A DNA stretch of 64,000 nt from Marinibacterium anthonyi (GTDB taxonomy: Bacteria > Pseudomonadota > Alphaproteobacteria > Rhodobacterales > Rhodobacteraceae). Below the pieces are notes generated by a model. It had not been told where the DNA came from, ran no database searches, and saw nothing but the letters and a program-made list of their open reading frames with translations. The stretch is from contig CP031585.1 of NCBI GenBank assembly GCA_003217735.2, positions 2,467,501 to 2,531,500 of the forward strand, in the 5' to 3' direction. Position numbers and translations under genes: made by a program. Of this stretch, positions 25,994 through 36,071 are shown one piece after another. Each line of letters begins with the position of its first letter. Position 1 is the stretch's first letter.

Positions 25994-28300
25994 GTGTTCA
26001 GTCGCGACCCTGCGACGTCAATGTCACCCCGAGGGATGACGCCCGACCGCGGACGCACCTTCGCGCTGTTTGCGATGGCCATGGCCTGCCTGGTCTATGC
26101 GTCGATGGCCGAAACGTCGCCTTTGGTGACGCGCGCGGTGATGGCGGTGGCCGTGACGCTGGTGCTGACCGCCGCGGTGCTGGGTCTGTCCGGCCTGGTG
26201 CGCCTGCGCGGCCGCCGGATCGCCATGGACATGCTGGACACCTTCATGTCGCGCGACGCCACGCCCAGCTTCATCGTCACCGAGGACGGCAAGATCTGTT
26301 CGCGCAATCCCGCCGCCGGCAAACGGTATGGCGATTGCGACGCGACGACCTTTGCCGACGCGTTGCGATCGACCTTTGCCAACCCGCCTGCCGTGTTGTT
26401 CCGCCTGCAGTCCCGCGCCCAGGAAAAGGGCGCCGCGCAGGAAGATATCGCGACGCGCTCGGGGGTCTTCCGGCTGTCGGCGCACCAGCTGGACGGCGAT
26501 CGTTACCTGTGGCGGATCGAGGATATGCCGGACCACGTGGGCGGCCTGCGCGCCGCCGACGGCCTGCCGATCCCGGTCCTGACCGTGGGACGCAACAACA
26601 CGGTCCTGTACATGAACGACGCCGCGCGCACGCTGGTGGGGGAACGGGCCAAGTCGCTGGACACGCTTTTCGAACAGCTTCCGCCGCGGGCCGGCGAGAT
26701 CAATACGCTGAGCACCGGCGCGGGGCAGATCCAGGTGCTGGTGTCCGAGTTCCAGGAACGCGCCGGCCGCAAGGAGCTGTACCTGACGTGCCTCAAGGAC
26801 CTGGCCAGCGGCCCCTACGAGGCCGCGTTCGAAACCATGCCGGTCGCGTTGATGAAACTGGCGCGCGACGGGCGGATCCTGGCCTGCAACCGCGGCGCGA
26901 TGCGCCTGCTGGGCACCCAGGCGGCGGATGCGACGATGATCGGCGAGGTCATGCAGGGGCTGGGCCGTCCGATCAAGGACTGGCTGCGCGAGACGCTGAA
27001 CAGCGGGGCCAGCGGGTCGTCGGAATTCCTGCGCCTGTCGCGGGACGATCGCGAGGTGTTCGTGCAGGTGACGCTGACCCCGATCCGGGAGGGCGACGAC
27101 CAGGCGCTGATGGCCGTGCTGAACGACGCGACCGAGCTGAAGACGCTGGAAGCCCAGTTCGTGCAAAGCCAGAAGATGCAGGCGATCGGCCAGCTGGCGG
27201 GTGGTGTGGCGCATGATTTCAACAATCTTTTGACTGCGATTTCAGGGCATTGCGACCTGTTGTTGCTGCGCCATGATCAGGGCGACCAGGATTACGGCGA
27301 CCTGGTGCAGATTCACCAGAATGCCAACCGCGCCGCGGCGCTGGTCAGCCAGTTGCTGGCGTTTTCGCGCAAGCAGACCCTGCGGCCCGAAGTGCTGGAC
27401 CTGCGCGACACGCTGTCCGACCTGACCCACCTGCTGAACCGGCTGGTGGGCGAAAAGGTGACCCTGACGCTCAGCCACGATCCGGTGCTCAGGGCGATCC
27501 GCGCCGACAAGCGGCAGCTGGAACAGGTGCTGATGAACCTGGTGGTCAATGCCCGCGACGCGATGCCCTCGGGCGGCGAGATCCGGATCGAGACCGAAGG
27601 CGTCAGCCTGCCCGAACCGGTGGAACGCGACCGCGCGACCGTGCCGCCGGGCGATTACGTGACCGTGAAGGTCAGCGATTGCGGCTCGGGCATCCCGTCC
27701 GACAAGCTGCAGAAGATCTTCGAACCGTTCTATACCACCAAGCGCACGGGCGAGGGCACCGGGCTGGGGTTGTCGACGGTCTATGGCATCGTCAAGCAGA
27801 CCGGCGGCTACATCTTCGTCGACAGCACGCCGGGGCAAGGGTCGGTCTTTACCGTGTACCTGCCGGTCCACGAAGAGGTGCAGCCGATTGCCGTGCCGAA
27901 ACCCGCGGCGCCCGCAATCACGCCCCCGAAGCACGGCGAAGGCGTGGTTCTGCTGGTCGAGGACGAAGCCCCGGTGCGCGCCTTTGCGTCCCGTGCCCTG
28001 CGGCTGCGCGGCTACACCGTGCTTGAGGCCGCGTCGGCCGAGGATGCGCTGAAGACGCTGGACGATCCGGACGTCAACGTGGATCTGTTCGTCACCGACG
28101 TGGTCATGCCGGGCATGGACGGGCCCAGCTGGGTCAGAAAGGCGCTGGAAGTGCGGCCCGAGGTGCGGGTTGTCTTTGTCTCGGGCTATGCCGAGGGCGC
28201 GCTGGGGGACAATAACGACGTCATCCCGAATTCGGTCTTCCTGCCAAAACCGTTTTCTCTCAGCGAGTTGGCCGAGACAGTTCATCGCCAGCTGCACTGA
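25994..28300 (+). CDS. cckA: Hybrid sensor histidine kinase CckA
   Basis: 768 aa. Two N-terminal membrane helices (about 22-66) are followed by PAS-like domains (about 75-400). The dimerisation box SQKMQAIGQLAGGVAHDFNN contains the phospho-His. The ATPase core has N (VVNARDAM), G1 (VSDCGSGIP) and G2 (GEGTGLGLS) boxes. The C-terminal receiver (about 655-768) has the phospho-Asp in LFVTDVVMPGMDG. This is the CckA layout; through ChpT it phosphorylates CtrA, which in Rhodobacteraceae mainly controls motility, gene-transfer agents and cell-cycle-linked genes. Translation starts at GTG with a GGAGG upstream. It converges on a sulfotransferase gene. Confidence 0.93.
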   Translation: MFSRDPATSMSPRGMTPDRGRTFALFAMAMACLVYASMAETSPLVTRAVMAVAVTLVLTAAVLGLSGLVRLRGRRIAMDMLDTFMSRDATPSFIVTEDGKICSRNPAAGKRYGDCDATTFADALRSTFANPPAVLFRLQSRAQEKGAAQEDIATRSGVFRLSAHQLDGDRYLWRIEDMPDHVGGLRAADGLPIPVLTVGRNNTVLYMNDAARTLVGERAKSLDTLFEQLPPRAGEINTLSTGAGQIQVLVSEFQERAGRKELYLTCLKDLASGPYEAAFETMPVALMKLARDGRILACNRGAMRLLGTQAADATMIGEVMQGLGRPIKDWLRETLNSGASGSSEFLRLSRDDREVFVQVTLTPIREGDDQALMAVLNDATELKTLEAQFVQSQKMQAIGQLAGGVAHDFNNLLTAISGHCDLLLLRHDQGDQDYGDLVQIHQNANRAAALVSQLLAFSRKQTLRPEVLDLRDTLSDLTHLLNRLVGEKVTLTLSHDPVLRAIRADKRQLEQVLMNLVVNARDAMPSGGEIRIETEGVSLPEPVERDRATVPPGDYVTVKVSDCGSGIPSDKLQKIFEPFYTTKRTGEGTGLGLSTVYGIVKQTGGYIFVDSTPGQGSVFTVYLPVHEEVQPIAVPKPAAPAITPPKHGEGVVLLVEDEAPVRAFASRALRLRGYTVLEAASAEDALKTLDDPDVNVDLFVTDVVMPGMDGPSWVRKALEVRPEVRVVFVSGYAEGALGDNNDVIPNSVFLPKPFSLSELAETVHRQLH

Positions 28301-28318
28301 CGGGGCAGGGCGGCCCGG

Positions 28319-28912
28319 TCAGGGGATGCTGTCGTAAAGGTCGAAATCCTCGTGGAATTTCTTGCGCAGCCGGCGTTCGACGCCGGGCGACAGCTCAAGC
28401 TCCATCGCGGGCGAGACGTTTTCGGCCGCGGTCTCGATCTTGCGGCCCAGCCGGTCTTCGAGGAAGGCGGTCAGGCGGGGCAGGTCTTCGTAGCGGAACA
28501 GATGCGTGACGCCGACGCCGTTGGGGCGCGGTTCCAGAAACTTGCTTTGCCGTCCGACATTGGCGAATCCGGGCGGATCGCCCTGGATATGCGCCTTGAC
28601 GAAATCGTCGAAGTCCACGTCATGGGTGGCATTCGGCTTGCCACGCATGAAGTCGCGCCGCCGATAGCGATACCAGCTGCCCAGCCACGAGATCGGCTCG
28701 CGCATGACGGCAAGCGTTTCCATCTCGACTCCGCACACGGTTTGAAACATCGGCTGAAAGAAGCGGTTGTAGCGATAGACCGGCGCATGTTTCAGCTCGG
28801 GCGGATCGGACACGACGATATCGGCCCGATCGCGCAGCGCCGTTTCATAGGCCGTCGTCCCGGTCTTGGGGACCGACAGGAACACCAGTTTTTCCTTAAA
28901 GAAAACAAGCAC
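28319..28912 (-). CDS. Sulfotransferase-family protein
   Basis: 197 aa, short for the family. The 5'-phosphosulfate loop reads VFLSVPKTGTTAYE at residues 10-23, the typical PKxGTT motif for binding PAPS. The 3'-phosphate region is suggested by AVMREPISWLGSWYRYRR. Such small sulfotransferases are common in marine alphaproteobacteria and often lie near surface polysaccharide genes; none is here. The acceptor is unknown. It faces cckA and is divergent from recA. Confidence 0.8.
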   Translation of the reverse strand: MLVFFKEKLVFLSVPKTGTTAYETALRDRADIVVSDPPELKHAPVYRYNRFFQPMFQTVCGVEMETLAVMREPISWLGSWYRYRRRDFMRGKPNATHDVDFDDFVKAHIQGDPPGFANVGRQSKFLEPRPNGVGVTHLFRYEDLPRLTAFLEDRLGRKIETAAENVSPAMELELSPGVERRLRKKFHEDFDLYDSIP

Positions 28913-29034
28913 CTGAAATATTCCCCCCGATGTCCCGGCCCTGGTCCGGCCAATGTAAACTACTCTTTAACCCGATTGCGAAAAAGTGGCTTGAACAAAA
29001 TTCTATTGAAATGTTCTCCTTTTGATCCCATAAA

Positions 29035-29049
29035 GAACAAGAGGCGAAC
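29035..29049 (+). promoter_or_regulatory. LexA box of recA
   Basis: GAAC-AAGAGGC-GAAC is an exact match to the alphaproteobacterial SOS operator GAAC-N7-GAAC (GTTC-N7-GTTC on the other strand), 57 bases before the recA ATG. Confidence 0.9.
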
Positions 29050-29106
29050 AAAGCAGCGATTGCCGCGCGCCGATGCGTGTGACAAGAAAGATGAGGAACG
29101 AACAGG

Positions 29107-30174
29107 ATGGCGGACCTTCTCACGATGACCGGCAAGAAAAGCGCGGACAAGCAAAAGGCGCTGGAAAGCGCCCTGGCACAGATCGAACGGCAGTTCGGCA
29201 AGGGCTCGATCATGAAGCTGGGCGACGAGGGCGCCGTGCAGAAGATCGCGGCCAGCTCGACCGGCTCGCTGGGCCTGGATATCGCGCTGGGGATCGGTGG
29301 CCTGCCCATGGGGCGGATTGTCGAGATCTACGGGCCGGAAAGCTCGGGCAAGACGACGCTGACGCTGCATTGCGTGGCCGAACAGCAAAAGCGCGGCGGG
29401 GTCTGTGCCTTTGTCGATGCGGAACACGCGATGGATCCGCAATATGCCCGCAAGCTGGGTGTCGACCTGGACGAATTGCTGATCTCGCAGCCCGACACGG
29501 GTGAACAGGCGCTGGAAATCACCGATACGCTGGTGCGTTCGGGCGCGGTGAACATGGTCGTGGTCGATTCGGTCGCGGCCCTGACGCCGAAATCGGAACT
29601 TGAAGGCGACATGGGCGACAGCAGCGTCGGCGTGCAGGCCCGCCTGATGAGCCAGGCGATGCGCAAGCTGACCGGGTCGATCAGCCGGTCGAACTGCATG
29701 GTGATCTTCATCAACCAGATCCGCATGAAGATCGGCGTCATGTTCGGCAGCCCCGAAACCACCACGGGCGGTAACGCGCTGAAGTTCTATTCCTCGGTCC
29801 GGCTGGACATTCGCCGCATCGGGTCGATCAAGGACCGCGACGAGGTCGTCGGCAACGCCACCCGCGTGAAGGTCGTCAAGAACAAGGTCGCGCCGCCGTT
29901 CCGCGAGGTCGAATTCGACATCATGTATGGCGAAGGAATCTCGAAGATGGGCGAATTGCTGGACCTGGGCGCGAAGGCCGGGGTGGTGAACAAGTCCGGC
30001 GCCTGGTTCAGCTATGGCGACGAACGGATCGGGCAGGGGCGTGAGAACGCCAAGCAGTTCCTGCGCGAGAACGAGGCCATGGCGCTTGAGATCGAGGACA
30101 AGATCCGGGCCGCGCACGGGCTGGAATTCGACGGCGCCCGGAAAGGCGACGACGAGGACATCCTCGAAGCCTGA
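29107..30174 (+). CDS. recA: Recombinase RecA
   Basis: 355 aa. Walker A GPESSGKT lies at residues 76-83. The Walker B region is [19 protein letters not shown], followed by DNA-binding loop L1 ([16 protein letters not shown]) and L2 ([17 protein letters not shown]). It forms filaments on single-stranded DNA for homologous recombination and triggers LexA self-cleavage. The acidic C-terminus ([10 protein letters not shown]) is normal. The start [11 protein letters not shown] has AGGA just upstream, and the LexA box above shows SOS control. alaS follows after 78 bases. Confidence 0.97.
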   Translation: MADLLTMTGKKSADKQKALESALAQIERQFGKGSIMKLGDEGAVQKIAASSTGSLGLDIALGIGGLPMGRIVEIYGPESSGKTTLTLHCVAEQQKRGGVCAFVDAEHAMDPQYARKLGVDLDELLISQPDTGEQALEITDTLVRSGAVNMVVVDSVAALTPKSELEGDMGDSSVGVQARLMSQAMRKLTGSISRSNCMVIFINQIRMKIGVMFGSPETTTGGNALKFYSSVRLDIRRIGSIKDRDEVVGNATRVKVVKNKVAPPFREVEFDIMYGEGISKMGELLDLGAKAGVVNKSGAWFSYGDERIGQGRENAKQFLRENEAMALEIEDKIRAAHGLEFDGARKGDDEDILEA

Positions 30175-30200
30175 CGAAAGCGCCATGGACTTGGGGCAAA

Positions 30201-30238
30201 GGGGCAGATACACCGTCGCGAGACTTTTGATCTGCCCC
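30201..30238 (+). promoter_or_regulatory. Stem-loop in the alaS leader
   Basis: GGGGCAGAT pairs with ATCTGCCCC across a 20-base loop and lies 15 bases before the alaS ATG. No T-run follows, so it is not a terminator. It could shape translation of alaS; E. coli AlaRS is known to repress its own gene, but nothing here proves the same. Confidence 0.35.
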
Positions 30239-30252
30239 AGCGAACCTGACCC

Positions 30253-32922
30253 ATGGCCACACTGAACGACATCCGCTCCACCTTCCTGAATTTCTTCGAG
30301 CGCAACGGTCACGAGGTCGTCGCGAGCAGCCCTCTGGTGCCGCGCAACGACCCGACGCTGATGTTCGTCAATTCCGGGATGGTGCAATTCAAGAACCTCT
30401 TCACCGGGGTCGAGACGCGCGATTACCAGCGCGCCACCACCGCCCAGAAATGCGTGCGTGCCGGCGGCAAGCACAACGATCTGGACAACGTCGGCTATAC
30501 CGCCCGGCACCATACCTTCTTTGAAATGCTCGGGAATTTCTCGTTCGGCGATTATTTCAAGACCGAGGCGATCCCCTTCGCCTGGGAATTGGTGACCAGG
30601 GACTTCGGCATCGATCCCAAGCGGCTTTACACGACGGTTTACCACACCGACGACGAGGCCTTCGAGATCTGGAAGAAGGTCGGCGTGCCCGAGGACCGGA
30701 TCATCCGGATCGCCACGTCCGACAACTTCTGGCAGATGGGCCCGACCGGGCCCTGCGGACCGTGCACCGAAATCTTCTATGATCACGGCGATCACATCTG
30801 GGGTGGCCCGCCGGGCAGCCCGGAAGAAGACGGCGACCGGTTCATCGAGATCTGGAATGTCGTCTTCATGCAGAACGAACAGTTCGAGGACGGCACGATG
30901 CGCCCGCTCGACATGCAGTCGATCGACACCGGCATGGGGCTGGAACGGATCGGCGCGCTGCTGCAAGGAAAGCACGACAATTACGACACCGACCTGATGC
31001 GCGCCCTGATCGAGGCCAGCGCCGATGCCACCAGCGCCGATCCCGACGGGCCGGGCAAGATGCATCACCGGGTGATCGCCGATCACCTGCGGTCGACCTC
31101 GTTCCTGATCGCCGATGGGGTGATGCCGTCCAATGACGGGCGCGGCTATGTGCTGCGCCGGATCATGCGGCGCGCCATGCGCCACGCGCACCTGCTGGGC
31201 GCGCAGGATCCGCTGATGTACCGGCTGGTGCCGGCGCTGGTCCACCAGATGGGCGCGGCATACCCGGAACTGGGCCGCGCGCAGCCGATGATCGAGGAAA
31301 CGCTGAAGCTGGAGGAAACCCGGTTCAAGCAGACACTGGACCGCGGCCTGAAGCTGCTGGACGACGAACTGGATGGCTTGGCCGATGATGCCGAACTGCC
31401 GGGCGAGGCCGCGTTCAAGCTGTATGACACCTATGGCTTTCCGCTGGACCTGACGCAGGATGCGCTGCGTGAAAAGGGCCGGGCCGTGGACGTGACCGGC
31501 TTTGACGCCGCCATGGCCGAACAGAAGGCCAAGGCGCGCGCCGCCTGGGCCGGGTCGGGCGAAGCCGCCGACAACGCGATCTGGTACGACGTGCTGGATA
31601 TGGCCCAGGCCACGGATTTCCTGGGCTACGACACCGAAGCCGCCGAAGGCCAGGTGATGGCGCTGGTCGCCGATGGCGCGCTGGTCGACAGCCTGGGCGA
31701 AGGCGCCAGCGGCTGGGTGGTGACCAACCAGACACCGTTCTACGGGGAATCCGGCGGGCAGGTCGGCGACACCGGCGTGATCCGCCGGCTCGAAGACCGC
31801 GACCAGGTCAGCCTGGTGGACGACACCCGCAAGTTCGCCGACGGCAAGGTCTTTGCCCACAAGGTGACGGTGCAGGAGGGAACGCTGCGCAAGGGCGATC
31901 ACGTCTCGCTTGAGGTCGATCACCAGCGCCGCGGCGAAATCCGCGCCAACCATTCGGCCACGCACCTGCTGCACGAAGCCCTGCGCGAAGCGCTTGGCGA
32001 TCACGTGGCACAGCGCGGCTCGCTCAACGCGCCCGACCGGCTGCGGTTCGACTTCAGCCACGCCAAGGCGCTGAGTGCCGGGGAAATCGCCCGGGTCGAA
32101 CGCGACGTGAACGCCTACATCCGTCAGAACACGCCTGTGGTGACCCGGATCATGACGCCGGACGACGCGCGCGCCATCGGGGCCCAGGCGCTGTTCGGCG
32201 AAAAATACGGGGACGAGGTTCGCGTCGTGTCGATGGGCCGCGCGCCCACCGGCAAGGGCGTCGACAAGGAGACCTATTCGATCGAACTGTGCGGCGGCAC
32301 CCACGTGGTGCGCACGGGCGACATCGGGGCCTTTGCGCTGACGGCGGAAACCGCGTCCTCGGCCGGCGTGCGCCGGATCGAGGCGCTGACCGGCGCCGCC
32401 GCCATGGCGGAACTGCGCGGGCGCGACCTGCGGCTGAGCGAGATCGAAGACCTGGTGAAGGCCAGCGGCGCCGATGCGGTCACCCGGATCCGGTCGCTGA
32501 TGGACGAACGCAAGGCGCTGGCCAACGAAGTGGCCCAGCTGCGCCGCGAACTGGCCATGTCGGGCGGCGGATCCGCCGCGCCGGAAGCCAGGGAAATCAA
32601 TGGCGTGAAGCTGATCGCCCAGGTGCTGAGCGGCGTGACGGGCAAGGACCTTCCGGCGCTGATCGACGAACACAAGGCGCGCCTTGGCGACAAGGCGGCT
32701 GTGCTGCTGATCGCCGACACCGGTGGCAAGGCGGCGGTCGCGGCCGGCCTGACGGCGGACCTGGCCGACAGCCTGTCGGCCGTGGACCTCGTGCGCGCAG
32801 CCGTGGCGGAACTTGGCGGCAAGGGCGGCGGCGGGCGCGCGGACATGGCACAGGGTGGTGGACCCAGCGCCGACAATGCGGCAGCGGCCATCGCCGCTGC
32901 GGAAAAGGTATTGGAGAAGTAG
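30253..32922 (+). CDS. alaS: Alanyl-tRNA synthetase
   Basis: 889 aa. The class II catalytic core (about 1-250) starts [41 protein letters not shown]. The tRNA-recognition helical region follows. The editing domain has the zinc/hydrolytic motif [11 protein letters not shown] and CGGTHV (about 565-680). The C-terminal oligomerisation domain includes a coiled coil (about 715-765) and a C-Ala part rich in Gly. Full length for the family, with no defect. DUF1330 follows immediately (stop then ATG), so both are on one transcript. Confidence 0.97.
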   Translation: MATLNDIRSTFLNFFERNGHEVVASSPLVPRNDPTLMFVNSGMVQFKNLFTGVETRDYQRATTAQKCVRAGGKHNDLDNVGYTARHHTFFEMLGNFSFGDYFKTEAIPFAWELVTRDFGIDPKRLYTTVYHTDDEAFEIWKKVGVPEDRIIRIATSDNFWQMGPTGPCGPCTEIFYDHGDHIWGGPPGSPEEDGDRFIEIWNVVFMQNEQFEDGTMRPLDMQSIDTGMGLERIGALLQGKHDNYDTDLMRALIEASADATSADPDGPGKMHHRVIADHLRSTSFLIADGVMPSNDGRGYVLRRIMRRAMRHAHLLGAQDPLMYRLVPALVHQMGAAYPELGRAQPMIEETLKLEETRFKQTLDRGLKLLDDELDGLADDAELPGEAAFKLYDTYGFPLDLTQDALREKGRAVDVTGFDAAMAEQKAKARAAWAGSGEAADNAIWYDVLDMAQATDFLGYDTEAAEGQVMALVADGALVDSLGEGASGWVVTNQTPFYGESGGQVGDTGVIRRLEDRDQVSLVDDTRKFADGKVFAHKVTVQEGTLRKGDHVSLEVDHQRRGEIRANHSATHLLHEALREALGDHVAQRGSLNAPDRLRFDFSHAKALSAGEIARVERDVNAYIRQNTPVVTRIMTPDDARAIGAQALFGEKYGDEVRVVSMGRAPTGKGVDKETYSIELCGGTHVVRTGDIGAFALTAETASSAGVRRIEALTGAAAMAELRGRDLRLSEIEDLVKASGADAVTRIRSLMDERKALANEVAQLRRELAMSGGGSAAPEAREINGVKLIAQVLSGVTGKDLPALIDEHKARLGDKAAVLLIADTGGKAAVAAGLTADLADSLSAVDLVRAAVAELGGKGGGGRADMAQGGGPSADNAAAAIAAAEKVLEK

Positions 32923-33210
32923 ATGCCAGCGCTCTGGATCGCACATGTATCGGTAAGTGACACCGAGGCCTACGGCAAATACGCGGAACTGGCGGGCCCC
33001 GCCATAGCCAGGCACGGCGGCACCTTCATTGCGCGCGGCGGTCGCTACGTGCAGCTGGAAGGCAAGGACCGGCCGCGCAACGTGCTCGCACGCTTCCCTT
33101 CGGTCGAGGCGGCGGTCGACTGCTACAACTCGCCCGAATACCAGGCCGCGCTGGACCATGCCCGCGGCGCGTCTGAACGCGACCTGGTGGTTGTGGAAAT
33201 CACCGAGTAA
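32923..33210 (+). CDS. DUF1330 domain protein
   Basis: 95 aa, a complete DUF1330 domain of the dimeric alpha/beta barrel fold: MPALWIAHVSVSDTEAYGKYAELAGPAI, then HGGTFIARGGRYVQLEGKDRPRN and FPSVEAAVDCYNSPEYQ. The family has no firmly known biochemical activity. The ATG follows directly on the alaS stop codon, and an intrinsic terminator closes the unit 24 bases behind the stop. Confidence 0.9.
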   Translation: MPALWIAHVSVSDTEAYGKYAELAGPAIARHGGTFIARGGRYVQLEGKDRPRNVLARFPSVEAAVDCYNSPEYQAALDHARGASERDLVVVEITE

Positions 33211-33233
33211 TCGGCCACATTCAGTCACAAGTA

Positions 33234-33267
33234 CAAGAACAGGGGCCGCGCGCCCCTGTTCTTGTTT
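33234..33267 (+). terminator. Intrinsic terminator of the alaS-DUF1330 unit
   Basis: A 13-bp perfect stem CAAGAACAGGGGC/GCCCCTGTTCTTG has a CGCGC loop and is followed by TTTCTGG. On the other strand the stem is followed by TACTTGTGAC, so it mainly works for the plus strand. Confidence 0.88.
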
Positions 33268-33320
33268 CTGGCCGAAAGTCTTCAATGCAATCGTCGGACG
33301 AGCTGATGGGTCGCGCCGGG

Positions 33321-33341
33321 GTATTTGGAAAGAGAAAGAAG
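33321..33341 (+). repeat. 3'-end repeat, copy 3 (subtype AAGAGAAAGAAG)
   Basis: GTATTTGGAA followed by AGAGAAAGAAG stands behind the DUF1330 terminator, in the orientation of that gene. Confidence 0.7.
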
Positions 33342-33414
33342 CCCTGCTGAGGCGCCCTTTGCCGTGCCCTGTCGATGACAAGAAAGGCGTCCGGAACTGT
33401 TCCCGGACGCCCGT

Positions 33415-33434
33415 CTTCTTCTTGGCTCAAATAC
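33415..33434 (-). repeat. 3'-end repeat, copy 4 (subtype CCAAGAAGAAG)
   Basis: Reads GTATTTGAGCCAAGAAGAAG on the minus strand, 47 bases behind the typA stop. The space between DUF1330 and typA holds only the terminator and two facing copies of this repeat. Confidence 0.8.
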
Positions 33435-33481
33435 CTCGGGGGAGTCCTCCATCGGAGGACGGGGGCAGCGCCCCCTCTTGC

Positions 33482-35302
33482 TCAGCCCGCCGCGCGCGCC
33501 GCCCGTTTGCGTTCATGCGGGTCCAGGAACCGCTTGCGCAGACGGATCGCGTTGGGCGTGACCTCGACCAGTTCGTCGTCGTCGATATAGGCAATGGCTT
33601 CTTCCAGGGACAACGTCACGGGCGTGGTCAAACGCACCGCGTCGTCGGTGCCCGAGGCCCGCACGTTGGTCAGCTTCTTGCCCTTCAGCGGGTTCACTTC
33701 CAGGTCGTTGTCCCGGGAATGTTCGCCGATGATCATGCCGGTGTAGACATCCGCCTGCGCCCCGATGAAAAGCTTGCCGCGTTCTTCGAGGTTCCACAGC
33801 GCGTAGGCCACCGATTGGCCGTTCTCCATAGAGATCAGCACGCCGGCACGACGGCCGGGGATCGATCCCTTGTGGGCAACCCAGTCATGGAAGACGCGGT
33901 TCAAAACGCCGGTGCCGCGGGTGTCGGTCAGGAATTCGCCCTGGTAGCCGATCAACCCGCGCGACGGCACGTGCGCGATGATGCGGGTCTTGCCGGTGCC
34001 GGCCGGGCGCATCTCGACCAGTTCGCCCTTGCGGGTGCCGGTCAGCTTCTCGATCACCGCGCCGGAATATTCGTCGTCGACGTCGATGGTGACTTCCTCG
34101 ATCGGCTCCAGCCGCTGGCCGTCCTCTTCCCGGAACAGAACCTGCGGACGCGAGATCGACAGTTCGAATCCTTCGCGGCGCATGTTCTCGATCAGGACAC
34201 CCATCTGAAGTTCGCCGCGCCCGGCAACCTCGAAGGCCTCGCCGCCCGGCGTGTCGGTCACGCGGATGGCGACGTTCAGCTCGGCTTCCTTCATCAGGCG
34301 GTCACGGATCACCCGCGATTGCACCTTCTTGCCGTCGCGCCCCGCAAGCGGGCTGTCGTTGATGCCGAAGGTGACCGAGATGGTCGGCGGGTCGATCGGC
34401 TGGGCGGGCAGGGCGTCGTTGACGTCGGGCGACACGATGCTGTCGGCCACGGTCGCCTTGGACATGCCGGCCAGCGTCACGATATCGCCGGCCTCGGCGA
34501 CCTCGATCGGCTGTTGGGACAGGCCACGGAACGCCAGGATCTTGGTGGCGCGGAAGTTTTCGATCAGCTTGCCGTCGCGGGTCAGCGCCTTGACACTGTC
34601 GCCGGCCTTCAGCGTGCCGCTTTCGACACGGCCCGTCAGGATGCGGCCGATGAACGGGTCGGCGCCCAGCGTGGTCGCCAGCATCCGGAAGGATTCGTTG
34701 CGCCGGTCCACCTGCTTGGGCGCCGGCACATGCTTGACCACCATCTCGAAGAGCGGCTGCAGGTTCTCGCGCGCATCGTCCAGGTTGTTCGCGGCCCAGC
34801 CCGAGCGGCCGGAGGCGTAGAGCACGGGGAAGTCCAGCTGGTCGTCATCGGCGCCGAGGTTTGCGAACAGGTCGAAGACCTCGTCGAGCGCCCGGTCAGG
34901 CTCGGCGTCGGGCTTGTCGACCTTGTTCAGCACGACGATGGGGCGCAGCCCCAGGGCCAGCGCCTTGGATGTGACGAACTTGGTCTGGGGCATCGGCCCT
35001 TCGGCCGCGTCCACCAGCAGGACGACGCCATCGACCATCGACAGGATCCGTTCGACCTCGCCGCCGAAATCGGCGTGGCCGGGGGTGTCGACGATATTGA
35101 TGCGCTTGTCCTTCCATTCGACGCTTGTACACTTGGCAAGAATCGTGATGCCGCGTTCGCGTTCAAGATCGTTGGAATCCATCGCCCGTTCCGCCACCGC
35201 CTGGTTTTCGCGGAAGGCGCCGGATTGCTTGAGCAATTCATCGACAAGGGTCGTCTTGCCATGGTCAACGTGGGCGATAATAGCGATATTTCGCAGGTCC
35301 AT
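33482..35302 (-). CDS. typA: Ribosome-associated GTPase TypA/BipA
   Basis: 606 aa. The GTPase domain has G1 AHVDHGKTTL (residues 9-18), the G2-region Thr in RERGITILAK, G3 DTPGHADFGG and G4 NKVDKPDA. Elongation-factor domains II, III and V follow, and the BipA-specific C-terminal domain ends RLRKRFLDPHERKRAARAAG. It acts in ribosome assembly and stress-related translation. The start MDLRNIAIIAHVDHG is the family start; the longer open frame upstream has no conserved sequence. Confidence 0.96.
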   Translation of the reverse strand: MDLRNIAIIAHVDHGKTTLVDELLKQSGAFRENQAVAERAMDSNDLERERGITILAKCTSVEWKDKRINIVDTPGHADFGGEVERILSMVDGVVLLVDAAEGPMPQTKFVTSKALALGLRPIVVLNKVDKPDAEPDRALDEVFDLFANLGADDDQLDFPVLYASGRSGWAANNLDDARENLQPLFEMVVKHVPAPKQVDRRNESFRMLATTLGADPFIGRILTGRVESGTLKAGDSVKALTRDGKLIENFRATKILAFRGLSQQPIEVAEAGDIVTLAGMSKATVADSIVSPDVNDALPAQPIDPPTISVTFGINDSPLAGRDGKKVQSRVIRDRLMKEAELNVAIRVTDTPGGEAFEVAGRGELQMGVLIENMRREGFELSISRPQVLFREEDGQRLEPIEEVTIDVDDEYSGAVIEKLTGTRKGELVEMRPAGTGKTRIIAHVPSRGLIGYQGEFLTDTRGTGVLNRVFHDWVAHKGSIPGRRAGVLISMENGQSVAYALWNLEERGKLFIGAQADVYTGMIIGEHSRDNDLEVNPLKGKKLTNVRASGTDDAVRLTTPVTLSLEEAIAYIDDDELVEVTPNAIRLRKRFLDPHERKRAARAAG

Positions 35303-35420
35303 CAGGATACCTCTGTCCGGGAGTTGCCGCGCCCATAGCCCGCCGCAGCGCAGAATGCCAGTCCAAAACGCTTTCGGGGCCCAGTGTGACCTTGCGCGGG
35401 CCAGTGGTTCGCGATGGTCC

Positions 35421-35750
35421 CTAATGCGCCGTGGTGTTCGAGAACAGGTGGATGACCGCAATGCCGGCGATGATCAGCCCCAGGCCCAGGACAGCGGGCA
35501 GATCCAGTTTCTGTCCGAAGACAACATACCCGATCGCGGCGATCATCACCACGCCCAGCCCCGACCAGATCGCATAGACCACGCCCACCGGCATGACGCG
35601 CAGCACCAGCGCCATGAAATAGAACGCCGCCCCATAGGCCAGAACCACCAGGACGGAGGGCCAGAGCCGGGTGAACTGCTGGCTGGCCTGCAGGGCGGTG
35701 GTGCCGATGGTTTCGCACGCGATCGCGACCACGAGGTAGAGGTAGTGCAT
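35421..35750 (-). CDS. Small multidrug resistance (SMR) family transporter
   Basis: 109 aa with four membrane helices, full length for the family. The essential membrane Glu is at position 13 (VAIACETIGTTAL), and the signature YFMALVLRVMPVGVVYAIWSGLGV is intact. Proteins of this family exchange protons for quaternary ammonium dyes, guanidinium or polyamines. The sequence looks more EmrE/SugE-like than a paired subunit, and no partner gene is next to it. It lies about 120 bases behind the typA start on the same strand. Confidence 0.9.
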   Translation of the reverse strand: MHYLYLVVAIACETIGTTALQASQQFTRLWPSVLVVLAYGAAFYFMALVLRVMPVGVVYAIWSGLGVVMIAAIGYVVFGQKLDLPAVLGLGLIIAGIAVIHLFSNTTAH

Positions 35751-35849
35751 GGGAAATCCGGAATCAGAAACGGAGGTCTCGTTACGTCATGCCCCTTCGT
35801 GGCGGGAGAAGGCAAGAAACTGTCCCATTGCCGCAAGACCCGGGGGGCG

Positions 35850-36054
35850 CCTGCGTGACATCTGGGCCGCGACGAGACGCGATGCCCCGGCAGGGACGAA
35901 GGTGCTGGACGGACTGGCTCGTGGGGAGACTGAGCAACGGTTCCTGGCACCCGCCATTGTCCGATGGCCCGTGCTGACGGGGGTTGTGTCTCGTCACTTT
36001 ACCCAAGACCTACACTCACGGACTGGGGCGCCGCTTGTCGGCGCCCCCTTTTTT
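35850..36054 (+). ncRNA. Candidate 6S-like structured RNA
   Basis: The plus strand of this 321-base gap has no plausible gene but ends in a strong plus-strand terminator. The sequence folds into one long rod: CGTGA (35854-35858) with TCACG (36016-36020); GACGAGAC (35871-35878) with GTCTCGTC (35988-35995); CCCCGGCAG (35885-35893) with CTGACGGGG (35974-35982, one mismatch); GGTGCTGG (35901-35908) with the CCTGGCACC arm (35943-35951); and a terminal GCTC/GAGC hairpin. A rod with a wide asymmetric internal bubble and about 180 nt is the shape of 6S RNA. tmRNA, RNase P and SRP RNA motifs are absent. The promoter was not found, so the 5' end is a guess. Confidence 0.5.
36025..36054 (+). terminator. 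Intrinsic terminator on the plus strand with no upstream gene
   Basis: A 9-bp stem GGGGCGCCG/CGGCGCCCC has a CTTGT loop and is followed by CTTTTTT. It faces the stop of the minus-strand YitT gene. It is the main evidence for a transcript in this gap. Confidence 0.88.
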
Positions 36055-36071
36055 CCGGGGTCTTCCGGGCG

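Noticed and set aside
28960-33381. 1473-codon open frame on the minus strand
   Set aside because: It is antisense to recA, alaS and DUF1330, rich in His/Arg/Gln and without any domain; a product of high GC.
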